Origin: Symsagittifera roscoffensis
Lineage: Eukaryota; Xenacoelomorpha; Acoela; Convolutidae
Length of the DNA stretch: 64,000 nt
Reading direction: 5' to 3'
Assembly (NCBI RefSeq): GCF_963678635.1
Contig: NC_087062.1
Coordinates: 61,671,584-61,735,583, forward strand
Shown: positions 40,808 to 50,410 of the stretch, piece after piece
Layout of the letters: each line of letters starts with the position of its first letter
How positions within the stretch are numbered: the first letter of the stretch is position 1
The notes under the pieces: generated by a model
The model's database searches: none
The model's input: only the letters and a program-made list of their open reading frames with translations
Told to the model about the DNA's origin: nothing
Translations under genes and position numbers: made by a program

Positions 40808-43738
40808 TCAGCCTATACTTAAGTAATATTTCTTATGTAGATATACTTGTATGTTCGTATCAGAGAATATCACGTGTACAAGCGCGTACAATTCACGAGG
40901 ATGCAGTCTTCCTCTATTTGGATCGTACACTGGAAGCGAAAGCTCCTTCACGTCCATTTCCACAAGGAAGTCCCTCAGCCTCGTCAAAGACAAGACTAGG
41001 TTTTCTGGGTCCACGTGCTGCTTCTCTGTCGCCCTCGTTACCAAGAAGCATAAGTACTTTCCCGGTATCTGCGACACCGCCGGGGGTAAGGCTGCTACGC
41101 CCCCTATCCCTGGTCTTTGCTTCCAAAGGAATTCCACGTTTTTATATTCCCTCTTAAAATCTGCCGCTAGCGCCGTCCTAAAACTCATGTCTGCGGTGAT
41201 AGCTACCGCACATGTTCTGTTTGTGAGTATGAAATCACTGTCTGTTAGTATTATGTTACTAGAATATTCATTTGGTAAATTAAAATATGACTCAACTACC
41301 CTGCCTATGTCAGGTTTCTTAGGTTCTTCACCTGTTTCTGCTTCTAAGTTTCCTGTTTCTCTTGCTATTCTCAATTTTTTTATTATCAAGTTTTCAGTGT
41401 GGGTAAGTCCTACCCCCACTCCCCGGACAAAAATATCCATCGGCGTCCCCGTCGATCGCATACCGGGTATTAAGTCAAGATTAGAAGCTGGAATGAGAAG
41501 TTGTCCTTCCTGGGCAGCCCAGGAAGGATCATCTCGTTCGGTCTTAATGTATTTCGCGCTTTCGCGATCTACGTCTTGAATCGTAACGCTGGTCTTTTCA
41601 GGGTCTGATGTCATTTCGTTCAGCCACTCTAAGACACGCAGGTTCGTCAGGTCTTGTTCATTTGACTGCTGTTGCTCATCGTCGAACTCCACCTCGGGTT
41701 TCGACCAGTCGTCAACCCACTCATCGTTGTGGTCATCGACTATGCCAATGTCCTGTGACACTGTTATTTCCTCTAAACCCACTACTTCCTCCACTATTTT
41801 CTTTAGATCTATCCTATCCACTACAAAGTCGTCACCGTAAGGATTGTATTTCTTTCTTAGTCTCGTCCCGTCTTTCTGACGAGTCTGCATCGTGAACGGA
41901 AGATCTGGTTCCATGTTCTTGGGAACCTCTGTCTGTTCGGAATCCTGCCAATCTTCCTCTGCGTAGGGCAAGGTTTCATCGTCCGCTTCGATCTGTTCGT
42001 TTGGATCCAGGTCCAATGGTGTATCCGTACCTTCCTCTACGACTTCGTTTCCATCGTTCTTCTCCCTGGTGCCTTTTTCATTGACCTCACAAGCAGGATC
42101 CATCATTAGATAATCCCCTTCTTCCATGTCTGCAGGTATACACCAGTCTTCTGTCGATGGATTGTGTGGCTTGATGTTCTCGTAGTGGGCGGCTCGGCCA
42201 GTACTCAGTCTATAAAAGCGTCCCTCTTGGTGCACCTCTGTAATCATGAAGGGTCCCCTCCACTTCTTCAGAAGCTTTTTTGTCCCTTTCGGTGGTATAA
42301 CGTTCTGAAATACCCATACGTAGTCTCCCACCGAGTAAGCCTTTGCACCAGCTGCTTTCTTGTCGAATCTTTTCCTCTGCCTTGCCTGTGCCTGCTGAGT
42401 GTTTCGTCTACACAAGTCGTTCAACTCCTGTTGGCGTCTGATCACATCCCTCACGTAGACCTGTGGGGATGTTTTCTTTCCCTCATACTCTGGGTAGAAG
42501 AATGTCAAGGGTAAAGATTTCTCGTGTCCCGTCAGCATCATGTGTGGACTGACTCCAGTGGTGGAATGTTGCGTGCTATTATAAGCTCCCATCACCTGTG
42601 GAAGGTATCTGTCCCAATCGGTCATATACCTGGAACAGTATACTCTCAGCATCGATACTAACGTCCTATTCTGTCTTTCCACTAAGCCATTCGTCTGAGG
42701 GTGGTATGTCGTGGAGTGAGCCTGAGCGACCTGTGACCGTCTCATAAGCTCTTTCGTAAGCTCGCCTACGAAAGCCGTTCCATTGTCCGATTGAAACGTC
42801 ATTGGACATCCGTGTCTTGCTATCCACGTATTGATCAGGTGGTCGCATGTCTCTTCCGCTGAGGCAGTTATGCAGGGCACGGCCTCTGCATACTTCGTGA
42901 AGTGATCTATCATGACCAAGACTTGGTTGTAACCGCTGTCTGTCATGCATATCTTCTGGTGATCTATCTGCACCACCTCGTTGAATTCAGACGACTCAAT
43001 TGATTGTAAAGGAAATCGCAACTTCCTAGGATCCTTGACGTGTTGGCATGACAGACATGCTGTCACCCATTTCTCGCATGCCTTTTTCATCCCAGGCCAC
43101 TCAAAGCGCTTCAGGATCCTCTGATACACTTTGTCGATCCCTTGATGGCCCATCTGATCATGCGACCTGAATAATAGTTCTGTCTGATAGAGTTGCGGCA
43201 ACACTATCGCGTTATATTTGTATAAGACCTTGTCTTCTTCTCTTCTCCTGCAAGCCACGATCCCGTCCTTGTTCAGATATAATCTCCCCTCCTTCTGCAT
43301 GAAGTATTGTCTCAGGATCCTATAGCTGTCTTCTTCCAGGTCACCTTTGTCAGGTGCACCGTTTTCTATCCACCTTTTTAGGTTGCTTGTCATGCGATCA
43401 TTTCTCTGCGCCCTTAGAAGGTCCGAGAGTCTGTATCTCGCCTTCAAGTACGTCTTCATGACTCTCATCTGACTGTTCAGCTCGTTGGGCTGATGTGTGT
43501 CTTCTTCCATCTTAACGCACCAAATCTTCGCCAACGGTTGTGTTTCTTGTTGAAACGGCTGAAGATCAGTCCTGACTACCTCTTTCTGCGGCAACAGGCT
43601 TATCGAACGTTTCGATACCGCTATCGTTTCTAAGTCATCCGCTGCGTTGTCAAAGACTCTTTCGCTTGGTATTAGGTAGCGATCACTGTCAGGATCCTGG
43701 TACACCTCTCTGTCCAGGTTTCTCGCCCGAGTTTCCAC
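40808..43738 (-). CDS. pol: Element C integrase with C-terminal macrodomain
   Basis: A 976-codon frame; the first codon is GTG directly after the stop of the RT frame, so it is entered by frame change (region D reads through this boundary in one frame). Zinc site H193-x4-H198, C228-x2-C231; catalytic D259, D318, E354 (35-residue spacing, GLVERQ); GPF module WRGPFMITEVHQ near residue 495. An acidic linker with RKKYNPYGDDFVVDRI follows. Residues 823-976 are a macrodomain of the ALC1/TARG1 kind: AVAITADMSF, FKREY, KYLCFLVTR, LSLPVYDPNRGRLHPRELYALVHVIF. The catalytic Lys and Asp of TARG1 correspond to Arg and Gly, so binding without that chemistry is likely. A polypurine-motif copy is at 41418-41431. 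Confidence 0.9.
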   Translation of the reverse strand: METRARNLDREVYQDPDSDRYLIPSERVFDNAADDLETIAVSKRSISLLPQKEVVRTDLQPFQQETQPLAKIWCVKMEEDTHQPNELNSQMRVMKTYLKARYRLSDLLRAQRNDRMTSNLKRWIENGAPDKGDLEEDSYRILRQYFMQKEGRLYLNKDGIVACRRREEDKVLYKYNAIVLPQLYQTELLFRSHDQMGHQGIDKVYQRILKRFEWPGMKKACEKWVTACLSCQHVKDPRKLRFPLQSIESSEFNEVVQIDHQKICMTDSGYNQVLVMIDHFTKYAEAVPCITASAEETCDHLINTWIARHGCPMTFQSDNGTAFVGELTKELMRRSQVAQAHSTTYHPQTNGLVERQNRTLVSMLRVYCSRYMTDWDRYLPQVMGAYNSTQHSTTGVSPHMMLTGHEKSLPLTFFYPEYEGKKTSPQVYVRDVIRRQQELNDLCRRNTQQAQARQRKRFDKKAAGAKAYSVGDYVWVFQNVIPPKGTKKLLKKWRGPFMITEVHQEGRFYRLSTGRAAHYENIKPHNPSTEDWCIPADMEEGDYLMMDPACEVNEKGTREKNDGNEVVEEGTDTPLDLDPNEQIEADDETLPYAEEDWQDSEQTEVPKNMEPDLPFTMQTRQKDGTRLRKKYNPYGDDFVVDRIDLKKIVEEVVGLEEITVSQDIGIVDDHNDEWVDDWSKPEVEFDDEQQQSNEQDLTNLRVLEWLNEMTSDPEKTSVTIQDVDRESAKYIKTERDDPSWAAQEGQLLIPASNLDLIPGMRSTGTPMDIFVRGVGVGLTHTENLIIKKLRIARETGNLEAETGEEPKKPDIGRVVESYFNLPNEYSSNIILTDSDFILTNRTCAVAITADMSFRTALAADFKREYKNVEFLWKQRPGIGGVAALPPAVSQIPGKYLCFLVTRATEKQHVDPENLVLSLTRLRDFLVEMDVKELSLPVYDPNRGRLHPRELYALVHVIFSDTNIQVYLHKKYYLSIG
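40811..41272 (-). other. Macrodomain-coding segment of element C
   Basis: The C-terminal 154 residues of the integrase frame. Alternating predicted strands and helices with the order of a macrodomain: NIILTDSDFI, then CAVAITADM, AADFKREY, a glycine-rich loop GIGGVAALPP, IPGKYLCFLVTR, the helix ENLVLSLTRLRDFL, VKELSLPVYDP and VIFSDTNIQVYLHKKYY. It is conserved in A and D, with PVYDPNRG invariant, although those copies are broken. Family assignment is by motif and order, without a profile search. Confidence 0.72.
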
Positions 43739-45765
43739 TAGTAGCGTGTGTATCGCCAGTTCTGACAGTTCTGATCCCGAGGTCGAATCCCTGTCTGAAT
43801 AGTGTTCATTCTCGAGCTTTCTGACTTATCATCCGTCGAAGGTGTTGTGCTGGAGACTGCACGCTCCTCCAGATCATGTCCGTATTTCCTTCGCATCCAT
43901 CTGAACTCCCCGGACAAAACTTTGTTCTCTAGGTCCTGTTTCTCATCAGGAATTTTCTCGTCTATCTCGGACTCCCCGGACAAATTTCCTTGTCCCGGGT
44001 GTTGATCTTGTGATCGCTGGTTTTTCTCCTTATCCTTCTCCCCGGACAAATAGTCTTGCAGCAGATTTTGTTTTACAACTCCACCCTCTTTATCCCGGTC
44101 TACAAAGGTGACAGTTTTCTTTTGCTTGCCGCTCTCCCGTCCTTTCTGTCCGTAGGAAGTACTGGTTAAAATCTCTTGGGGTATTGAGGATACTAGTTGC
44201 TGAACTATTGTCCTACAATCCCTCTTGTTCTCTTCGTGCTGTTGTCTGGACGGCATGATCTTCACTTTCTTACTGACTGTTAGCGATGCCACTGCTGCTG
44301 TCCACTCGGGGTCATCTCTGGTCACTTCTCTTTCTAACAATCCACCCAGCATCCGCATTACTTGTGGTGTGACTTGCACCGTTTTATCCAATAATGAGAG
44401 GCTGTTTATATTCATGCGAGAGAGTTCTTGCTGGACCAGGTTCGAGCGCAGCAACAAATCTAAGGGGACTGGATCCTCCTTGGACAGGATCTTTATCTCA
44501 GCTGCTTTCTCTACAGGTAACTCAGGATGCCCTGGAATTGGATGTCCAGACTTATCCAACCATCTCGTTAAGGGAAGCGCTTCATAAGTTTCTTTGTCCA
44601 GAAACGAGAATCCCTCCTTTACTTCCGCCTGATTGGCCTGCTTCTGCTCCAATCTTTCATAGAACTCAGTTTTCTTGCTGAGACTGTCAGCATTCTGATG
44701 TTTATCACGCATCCTATGTTCGATTATCATATGGTAGCCATCCAATCTGACTATCCATCTACCAATATAACTCTGATCCATCGAGTAGGTCTTCAACCAG
44801 GATAACGCTCTGTTGTCCACGCGTAACTTGAAGGGAGCGCTCCCCAAGTATGCACGGTACTTTTCCACGAAGGTGACTACTGCAAACATTTCTGCTTTCG
44901 GTGCGCCATATTTCATCTCTGTGTCACTCAAGACCTTGCTGCCGTATGCAATGGGACGGAGGACTGTTCTTCCGTTCCATTCTTGCTCTTGATGCAATAT
45001 TCCTGAGATGGCCACCACCGATGCGTCTGTGTCAAGAACATACATGCCCTTTTCTGTAGGCATGCCTAGCACTGGCGCTTCGCACAGTTCCCGCTTTATG
45101 TCCTCGAAAGCAACTTGTGCTTCATCGTTCCATTCGAACTTCTTCCCTTTGTTGCGCATCAGCTTCTGCATCGGATACACTTTGTCCGCATATCCCTTAA
45201 TGAATTCTCGGTAGTAATTGGCAAACCCTAGGAAGCTCATGAGCTGTGTGTCTGTTCTAGGAGCTTTCCATGTCAGCACAGCCTCTACTGCTTCTGGATC
45301 TGGCCTCACACCATGCCGGTCCACCATTCTTCCCAGGTACTTGATCGAATCCCTAAGGATTTCACATTTCGATGGTTTGCATTTCAAGCCTGCTCTTTTC
45401 ATACATCCGAAGACCTCATCGAGTCGATCAATGTGATCCTCCAGGGTTGGTGTCGCTATGACTACGTCATCCACGTAGCACATCAAGAGATTCCCGTACT
45501 TTTTGGTCACTCCTGTCAAAGCCTGAGCCATCAGCCTTTGAAAGGTTGCTGTTGCATTGCACAAGCCGAAGGGCATCCTCTTCCACTGGTACAACCCCAA
45601 TTCACACGCGAATCCGGTTTTCTCCCTGTCCTTCTTTCGCAGAGGAACCTGCCAGAAGGCAGAACCCAAGTCCAATGTGGTGAAGAACTTTGCATCACCA
45701 AGTTTGGATAGGCTCTCGTCTATTCGCGGTATCGGGTACGCATCTTTAATCGTTACCGCGTTCAA
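43738..45765 (-). CDS. pol: Element C reverse transcriptase and RNase H
   Basis: The frame has no real start (first codon TTG) and continues the protease frame after a one-base shift at a run of 7 G near 45791-45797. RT: LDLGSAFWQ with D32, MPFGLCNA, YVDD at 97-100, KYLGRMVDRHG, FLGFANYYREFIKGY. RNase H: DTDAS at 245-249, E292 in AEMF, D317 in RVDNRALSWL, D360 in HQNADSLS; the whole catalytic set is present. The Lys- and Glu-rich tail has three copies of LSGE, each encoded over a polypurine-motif copy (43905-43918, 43971-43984, 44037-44050). The tail ends out of frame with integrase. Confidence 0.93.
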   Translation of the reverse strand: MNAVTIKDAYPIPRIDESLSKLGDAKFFTTLDLGSAFWQVPLRKKDREKTGFACELGLYQWKRMPFGLCNATATFQRLMAQALTGVTKKYGNLLMCYVDDVVIATPTLEDHIDRLDEVFGCMKRAGLKCKPSKCEILRDSIKYLGRMVDRHGVRPDPEAVEAVLTWKAPRTDTQLMSFLGFANYYREFIKGYADKVYPMQKLMRNKGKKFEWNDEAQVAFEDIKRELCEAPVLGMPTEKGMYVLDTDASVVAISGILHQEQEWNGRTVLRPIAYGSKVLSDTEMKYGAPKAEMFAVVTFVEKYRAYLGSAPFKLRVDNRALSWLKTYSMDQSYIGRWIVRLDGYHMIIEHRMRDKHQNADSLSKKTEFYERLEQKQANQAEVKEGFSFLDKETYEALPLTRWLDKSGHPIPGHPELPVEKAAEIKILSKEDPVPLDLLLRSNLVQQELSRMNINSLSLLDKTVQVTPQVMRMLGGLLEREVTRDDPEWTAAVASLTVSKKVKIMPSRQQHEENKRDCRTIVQQLVSSIPQEILTSTSYGQKGRESGKQKKTVTFVDRDKEGGVVKQNLLQDYLSGEKDKEKNQRSQDQHPGQGNLSGESEIDEKIPDEKQDLENKVLSGEFRWMRRKYGHDLEERAVSSTTPSTDDKSESSRMNTIQTGIRPRDQNCQNWRYTRY

Positions 45766-45787
45766 GTAACGAAAGTCGCAACAAAAT

Positions 45788-46393
45788 CTAAGCTGCCCCC
45801 CCTTTCTTTTTCGCCATTACTACTCCGCAAGCCCATGGTGATTTCGAGGGTTCTATCATGTCGTAATCAAGCAACATTTCTATTTCCGCTCGGCACGCTT
45901 CCGATTTATGTGGCGTCATTCGCCTTGCGCCTTCCCTATGGGGAACGGCACCCTCTTCTAGTTCGATTTCGTGTTCGACGAAATTACAGCAACCGATGTC
46001 CGCCTTATGTTTTGAAAATACCTCGGCGTTCCGATTTAGGAGGTCCCGCAATTTTTCAAAATCTCCCTCACCTATTTTTCCTTTTAAATGTTCTATTTCT
46101 GGCAAAACCGGTTTGTCAGAATCTAGTTCATATGACGAGGGGCGTTCCGGAAAATTCGAGCAGCTTGATAAGCCGTCGTCCGTTTCGGATTTCATTGAAA
46201 ACAATTTATGAATAGATTTTAATTCATTAATTCTCTTTAAGATTTTATCCTTATTTGCATGATAAGGACAGTCTTTCACACTATATTTCTTCAAGTTTTG
46301 TGTCTCTTCATAGTCGGTCCTCATCGGCAATGCGTAACCAAGCTTCTTTCCACGCTGGATTGAAACCGTGGTGTCCAGTGTGTTCAACAACAC
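45788..46393 (-). CDS. pol: Element C pol: protease-RT linker and RT fingers
   Basis: A 201-codon frame continuing protease after a one-base insertion near 46405. It contains DKPVLPEIEHLKGKI, AEVFSKHKADIGCC, EGARRMTPHKSEACRAEI and MIEPSKSPWACGVVMAKKKGG, typical of the start of Ty3/gypsy RT. It stops after the 7-G run, beyond which RT continues in the next frame. Either lesion could be an assembly error. Confidence 0.85.
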   Translation of the reverse strand: MLLNTLDTTVSIQRGKKLGYALPMRTDYEETQNLKKYSVKDCPYHANKDKILKRINELKSIHKLFSMKSETDDGLSSCSNFPERPSSYELDSDKPVLPEIEHLKGKIGEGDFEKLRDLLNRNAEVFSKHKADIGCCNFVEHEIELEEGAVPHREGARRMTPHKSEACRAEIEMLLDYDMIEPSKSPWACGVVMAKKKGGAA

Positions 46394-47357
46394 ACTGACA
46401 CACAGTCCGTTTCCGCGTTACCGAGAAGCTCCGGCCTAAAATCACCGAACTCTGACTATTTGGATTCGGTACTAAGCAAACCTGTTTGCTATCACTTAAC
46501 GAATTTAAATTTCTCATTCTAAAAATTGCTACTACAGCTTGTCCTGGTTGTAACTTTACTTTTCTATCCAAAAAAACTGGTACCTTATTTTCATCTGTTA
46601 TTATCCTATTAATTGGTCTCTTAACATACTTTCGGTCCGGGTTTCTAATCCGTATTAGACCGTTGTTCAAGTCAATCATCACGTCAAAATTCCTGACAAA
46701 ATCTCTGCCCAAGATGAATTGGTCGGCGTCGTCCAGATTCTCTACCACCAGGAAGCTCATCCAAAGGTTCCGTCCTCCCATGTGAAGGACCGTCACCGGT
46801 GTTCTTCCGGCTACGTAGATAGCTCCTCGATTTGCAGCGGCTAGTCGGAGATTCGTAGGAATCAGATCTTCCCGCGTGAAGCCCATTCTCTCCCAGGTTT
46901 TTATCGGCATCACACTTACCACCGCGCCTGTGTCCAGAAGCCCTGTGACTCCGATTTTTGTTCCGTTGGTGTCAAGCAGGTGTGCTGTCACATCTGCTTC
47001 ATATCCAATATGTACCGCGTCTTGTTCCATCATGGCGTCATGGCCTATCCTGCGGACTTTGAGTTCCTCTTCACCCAAATAGATCTGCCCCATTTGGTCA
47101 TCATCTGTTGTTATGTAAGTCCTGGTGTAGATGCTGATTCCATCCACGTTCAGCATTATTTGATACGGCCCATAGACCTCCAAGTAGCGTCCATGAAGTT
47201 TCTTCATGCGAGGGCCACCCGTCGTTAGTAGTGCTCGCACAGCTCTCGACTCAGTGCGTGGCTCCACCTGCCTCAGATAATCTGCATATGTGTCCAAATG
47301 CATTAAAGTGAACTCTGATGGTTCACTCAAATTTCTTATTACCTGATGTCCAGCCAC
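46308..47357 (-). CDS. pol: Element C aspartic protease
   Basis: A 349-codon frame beginning at GTG, in the -1 frame relative to gag, overlapping its surroundings; expression probably needs a frameshift from gag. A conserved N-terminal region (SRAVRALLTTGG, YGPYQIMLNVDGI) precedes the active site LLDTGAVVSVMP (D142) and FILGRDFVRNFDV near residue 240. It would cut the Gag and Gag-Pol polyproteins. The C-terminal about 30 codons are out of frame because of a one-base insertion near 46405; the homology to A continues in the next frame. Confidence 0.9.
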   Translation of the reverse strand: MAGHQVIRNLSEPSEFTLMHLDTYADYLRQVEPRTESRAVRALLTTGGPRMKKLHGRYLEVYGPYQIMLNVDGISIYTRTYITTDDDQMGQIYLGEEELKVRRIGHDAMMEQDAVHIGYEADVTAHLLDTNGTKIGVTGLLDTGAVVSVMPIKTWERMGFTREDLIPTNLRLAAANRGAIYVAGRTPVTVLHMGGRNLWMSFLVVENLDDADQFILGRDFVRNFDVMIDLNNGLIRIRNPDRKYVKRPINRIITDENKVPVFLDRKVKLQPGQAVVAIFRMRNLNSLSDSKQVCLVPNPNSQSSVILGRSFSVTRKRTVCQCVVEHTGHHGFNPAWKEAWLRIADEDRL

Positions 47358-47362
47358 TGAGA

Positions 47363-50300
47363 TTATCGACTGTATCTTCTTTCCCTAAGCGCCATGCCGA
47401 ACCTCTTACCGGAGATCACTTTAAGTTTCATATCTAAACTGCTTGGTGTTTTCGTCTCCTCGAACTCCGTTGCTTCGAAGGTATTCAGTTGCTCCTGAAG
47501 CTTTTCATTTTCCAGTTCAAGTTTCACTTTTTGTTCGATTTCTTTCGTCACCAGTTCCTGTTGTACTCTATTTAGAGCATCCTTTGCGGCTGCCTTGTAA
47601 TCGATCTTGAAGTCATCGGCCGCAGTTGCTGGTTCCGGTTCACATGCTTCTCCTGTTACCGCTTGCATTTTCTTTGCCGCCAGCTCTTGAGGTTTGTCCT
47701 TCCTGCGTGCCTCTGCTTCGTTTAAAAGTCGAGCCTTGCTTGCTTTCACTCCTGATAAAGCTTCTTCATGCCTTGGATGCTTGATGTCTGCCACTGCATC
47801 CCAGAATTGTGGACAGTCTGATTTAAAATGACCTTCCAAGTTGCAAAAGAAACACCTCGGGCCAAATTTCGCAATTACTCCTCTCATTAAATCCTCATGA
47901 TCCAACTCTGACGCATCTTCGTCCTCGAGGCTAAAGCCTATTGCTTTCATGCCTTGTTTGTAAGCTGGGCATGCTGACACATGATGGTCTGTTGAACTGC
48001 AATTAGCACAAGAACGTCTCTTGTCCATATCATCCCTCGGTTTGTACCAATGGTTCCCTTGGTTCGCTGGTCCGTTGTTAAAATTGCCATAATTGTTCTT
48101 GTAATATCCAGATCTCGAAGGAGGTTTCAACAAAAGATACTCTTTTGATTTGAGCCTCAACTCCTCCGGTGTTGGCGCATTAGTTGATAGTGGTGTGTAA
48201 TGCGTTGCTAGCATCGTACGAAGTTCATCATTTTTCACACCATCGATGAATTTTGAGGCTACGGCCAGGTTCATCCTTCGGTTTGACTCATCCGGTTGGC
48301 TGCGTCTTCTCAGCATTTCCAAATCATCGAGAAACTTGTCTATTGTTTCATCTTCTCGTTGCCTCCGTTTCTCGAAGCGCATCATCGCCTGGTGCCCCTG
48401 CACCCCTGATCCGAAACGGTTTAATAAGATTTCGAAGTTTTTCTCAGCAGTGTCACGTTGATACTGTTTCTTGGCCATGACACAGTTCAGGGCTGTCCCT
48501 TCTAGGTTGCTGGTGAGCGCGCTGCATTCCTGTCTCTCAGACAAGTCTTCTTCCTCGAAATGCAGCTTCATTACCTCTATCCAGGTATCAATACAGCCAT
48601 CAGATTCGTCCTTGTAGCATCTCGGCTTCTTAAAGACTCTTCTGGACTTTTCACTGCGTTCATTGGTTCTAGATAACCGCGTCAGGAATGTCTCCAAAGA
48701 CCTGTTCAGGGGTTCAAATGCTGTGGCCATTGCCGTAGCATCCCTTGAGAGTCCCGCCTGAGTGTCCTCACACCTTGTCGAAGGCTCTGTGTGCGGTGCA
48801 TCCCTACAATCCGAATCACCATGAGCGTTTCCCGCTTGGCCCATGTGACTCCTCCTCGGGCTTGTATGCCCCATGTTGCCAGAATCGCTTCTCCCAGTCG
48901 CATGTGTGCTTTGCGTTGGTCGTTCGTTCGAGGTTTGTCTGTTCCCCGTTGAACTCGCTCTACTGTTCGGGCCCCATGCTGTATTACCCCTTGTGGCATA
49001 GCCTGATGAACTGCCCCTGCCCCTAGTGGATCCATTTGTCTTCCTCCTTTGATGTTCATTGAAGTTCACCCTCGGTTCCCTGCTGGGACCTCCCGAGTTC
49101 GGCTCTCCTTCTTTTGGTCCACTCTTGCTGTTTAGTAGCCCGTCCAACCTATCCATGATAGCCTGCGTTCGCCTCTCCATCATCACGTCTATCTTTGTGT
49201 CAAGAGACCCAAGAGACTGCTCTTGCTGAATTCTTAACTTCTCCATGTCGGCTCTTAAGCGTAACTCCCTCTGTTCCGCTTCTCTTGTCATTCGCGACAA
49301 GTTCCTCGTCATATGTTCGTCCGTTCTTTCTCTCAAGCGTTTTTCGCTTCTGTCAACTTCTTGTCTGTTGCGGTTTATTTCTTCCCGCAGACTTTCTCTT
49401 TCGATGTGAACTGCTCTTTCTAGTTCACTCATCCTTATCGACATCTGTTCATTTTGTTCTCCTAAACTGCCCACTATGTTGTTTAAGGCTTCCTCTAGTG
49501 CTGCCCCGTTATCCATGAGTGGCGTCACTAGTGGTGGTGTAACTCTGTCGGTCCCAGGTAGCTTCGTGCTGGTCGAGATCCGGGCCTTGACTCTCTGTCT
49601 TGACGTCTTTTCATTATCTATTTCAGGATCCGCTAACGCGTTGCCAAGCCCTCTCTTTCTACTCTCTTCAGGTTGTGGCTCCGAACTTGTCCTAATCGCG
49701 AAGTCCTTCGACTGGCCCGGTGTGTTTGCCTCTTTGCTTATCGTTGTCACTACACCAAATTTATCCATGGTTCCAGTCTCTCTTCCGACGTGTGCCTCAC
49801 TCTCATGGATCGAACTATTGAGGCTGACTTGAGATCCAAAGTCCCCTTGCTCCTCTTCATCCTCTTCCTCCTGGGACTCCCCTTCGTTTCCTGCTCCTCC
49901 TCCCATGCTGAATGGAAAGATGTTTCCGAAGGTGTTCTTCATTCTTTCTGAGAATGATGATGACGTTGTTTGTTTCCCCATTCCGCCTGCCATCATAGTG
50001 TTGTCTGTCGGAGATCTTCTAGTCGCCGTTACTTCAGTTGAGATGTCGGACAGTTCCGACATCTCCTCGCGATCCAATGTCCCGGTGGAAGTGGCGAAAT
50101 CATGGCCTTGTTCTACCGGAGTAGACTCACTCGCCAGCCTTCTGCCTCTCCCTTCCAGTCCATTTACTCCCTGGTTGTCGTTCATGGTATGGTCCGTATT
50201 GACCTCCACTTCTAACAGTTCTCTTCGCTCTTCTGAGGTCTTTTGACTTCTCGTTTCAACCATTCTGCCTGAAACCGTCCCCTCTTTATCGGACCGGGTT

Positions 50301-50410
50301 CGCTTGATCCAATCCACAAAAGGATCGGTCATCGTTTTTCTTTGCTTTTCAGGTATGAATTTCCTAGAGCTATTACCTCGTTTTGGTATCCTTGACTTGT
50401 CTAAACTCAT
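47363..50410 (-). CDS. gag: Element C gag, intact 1015-aa polyprotein
   Basis: ATG at 50410 (MSLDKSRIPK). A long charged N-terminal region contains MVETRSQK near residue 50, an acidic stretch, and a coiled coil at about 320-420. The capsid (about 595-740) has CIDTWIEVMKLHFEEE, FGSGVQGHQAMMRFEKR and DDLEMLRRRS, of the Retrotrans_gag type. Two CX2CX4HX4C knuckles follow, CANCSSTDHHVSAC (about 800) and CFFCNLEGHFKSDC (about 850), then a helical tail. At 1015 residues it is much longer than usual gypsy Gag proteins. Its end overlaps the region homologous to the start of protease in A. Confidence 0.93.
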   Translation of the reverse strand: MSLDKSRIPKRGNSSRKFIPEKQRKTMTDPFVDWIKRTRSDKEGTVSGRMVETRSQKTSEERRELLEVEVNTDHTMNDNQGVNGLEGRGRRLASESTPVEQGHDFATSTGTLDREEMSELSDISTEVTATRRSPTDNTMMAGGMGKQTTSSSFSERMKNTFGNIFPFSMGGGAGNEGESQEEEDEEEQGDFGSQVSLNSSIHESEAHVGRETGTMDKFGVVTTISKEANTPGQSKDFAIRTSSEPQPEESRKRGLGNALADPEIDNEKTSRQRVKARISTSTKLPGTDRVTPPLVTPLMDNGAALEEALNNIVGSLGEQNEQMSIRMSELERAVHIERESLREEINRNRQEVDRSEKRLRERTDEHMTRNLSRMTREAEQRELRLRADMEKLRIQQEQSLGSLDTKIDVMMERRTQAIMDRLDGLLNSKSGPKEGEPNSGGPSREPRVNFNEHQRRKTNGSTRGRGSSSGYATRGNTAWGPNSRASSTGNRQTSNERPTQSTHATGRSDSGNMGHTSPRRSHMGQAGNAHGDSDCRDAPHTEPSTRCEDTQAGLSRDATAMATAFEPLNRSLETFLTRLSRTNERSEKSRRVFKKPRCYKDESDGCIDTWIEVMKLHFEEEDLSERQECSALTSNLEGTALNCVMAKKQYQRDTAEKNFEILLNRFGSGVQGHQAMMRFEKRRQREDETIDKFLDDLEMLRRRSQPDESNRRMNLAVASKFIDGVKNDELRTMLATHYTPLSTNAPTPEELRLKSKEYLLLKPPSRSGYYKNNYGNFNNGPANQGNHWYKPRDDMDKRRSCANCSSTDHHVSACPAYKQGMKAIGFSLEDEDASELDHEDLMRGVIAKFGPRCFFCNLEGHFKSDCPQFWDAVADIKHPRHEEALSGVKASKARLLNEAEARRKDKPQELAAKKMQAVTGEACEPEPATAADDFKIDYKAAAKDALNRVQQELVTKEIEQKVKLELENEKLQEQLNTFEATEFEETKTPSSLDMKLKVISGKRFGMALRERRYSR

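Noticed and set aside
45791-45797. Frame change at a run of 7 G in pol of C as programmed recoding
   Set aside because: A homopolymer in the middle of RT, uninterrupted in A, is better explained by a one-base error or mutation.
47378-47400. GGGAAAG heptamer at the gag-pro boundary of C as a -1 slippery site
   Set aside because: In the gag frame the heptamer is in the wrong phase (AGG GAA AGA), so simultaneous slippage does not apply.
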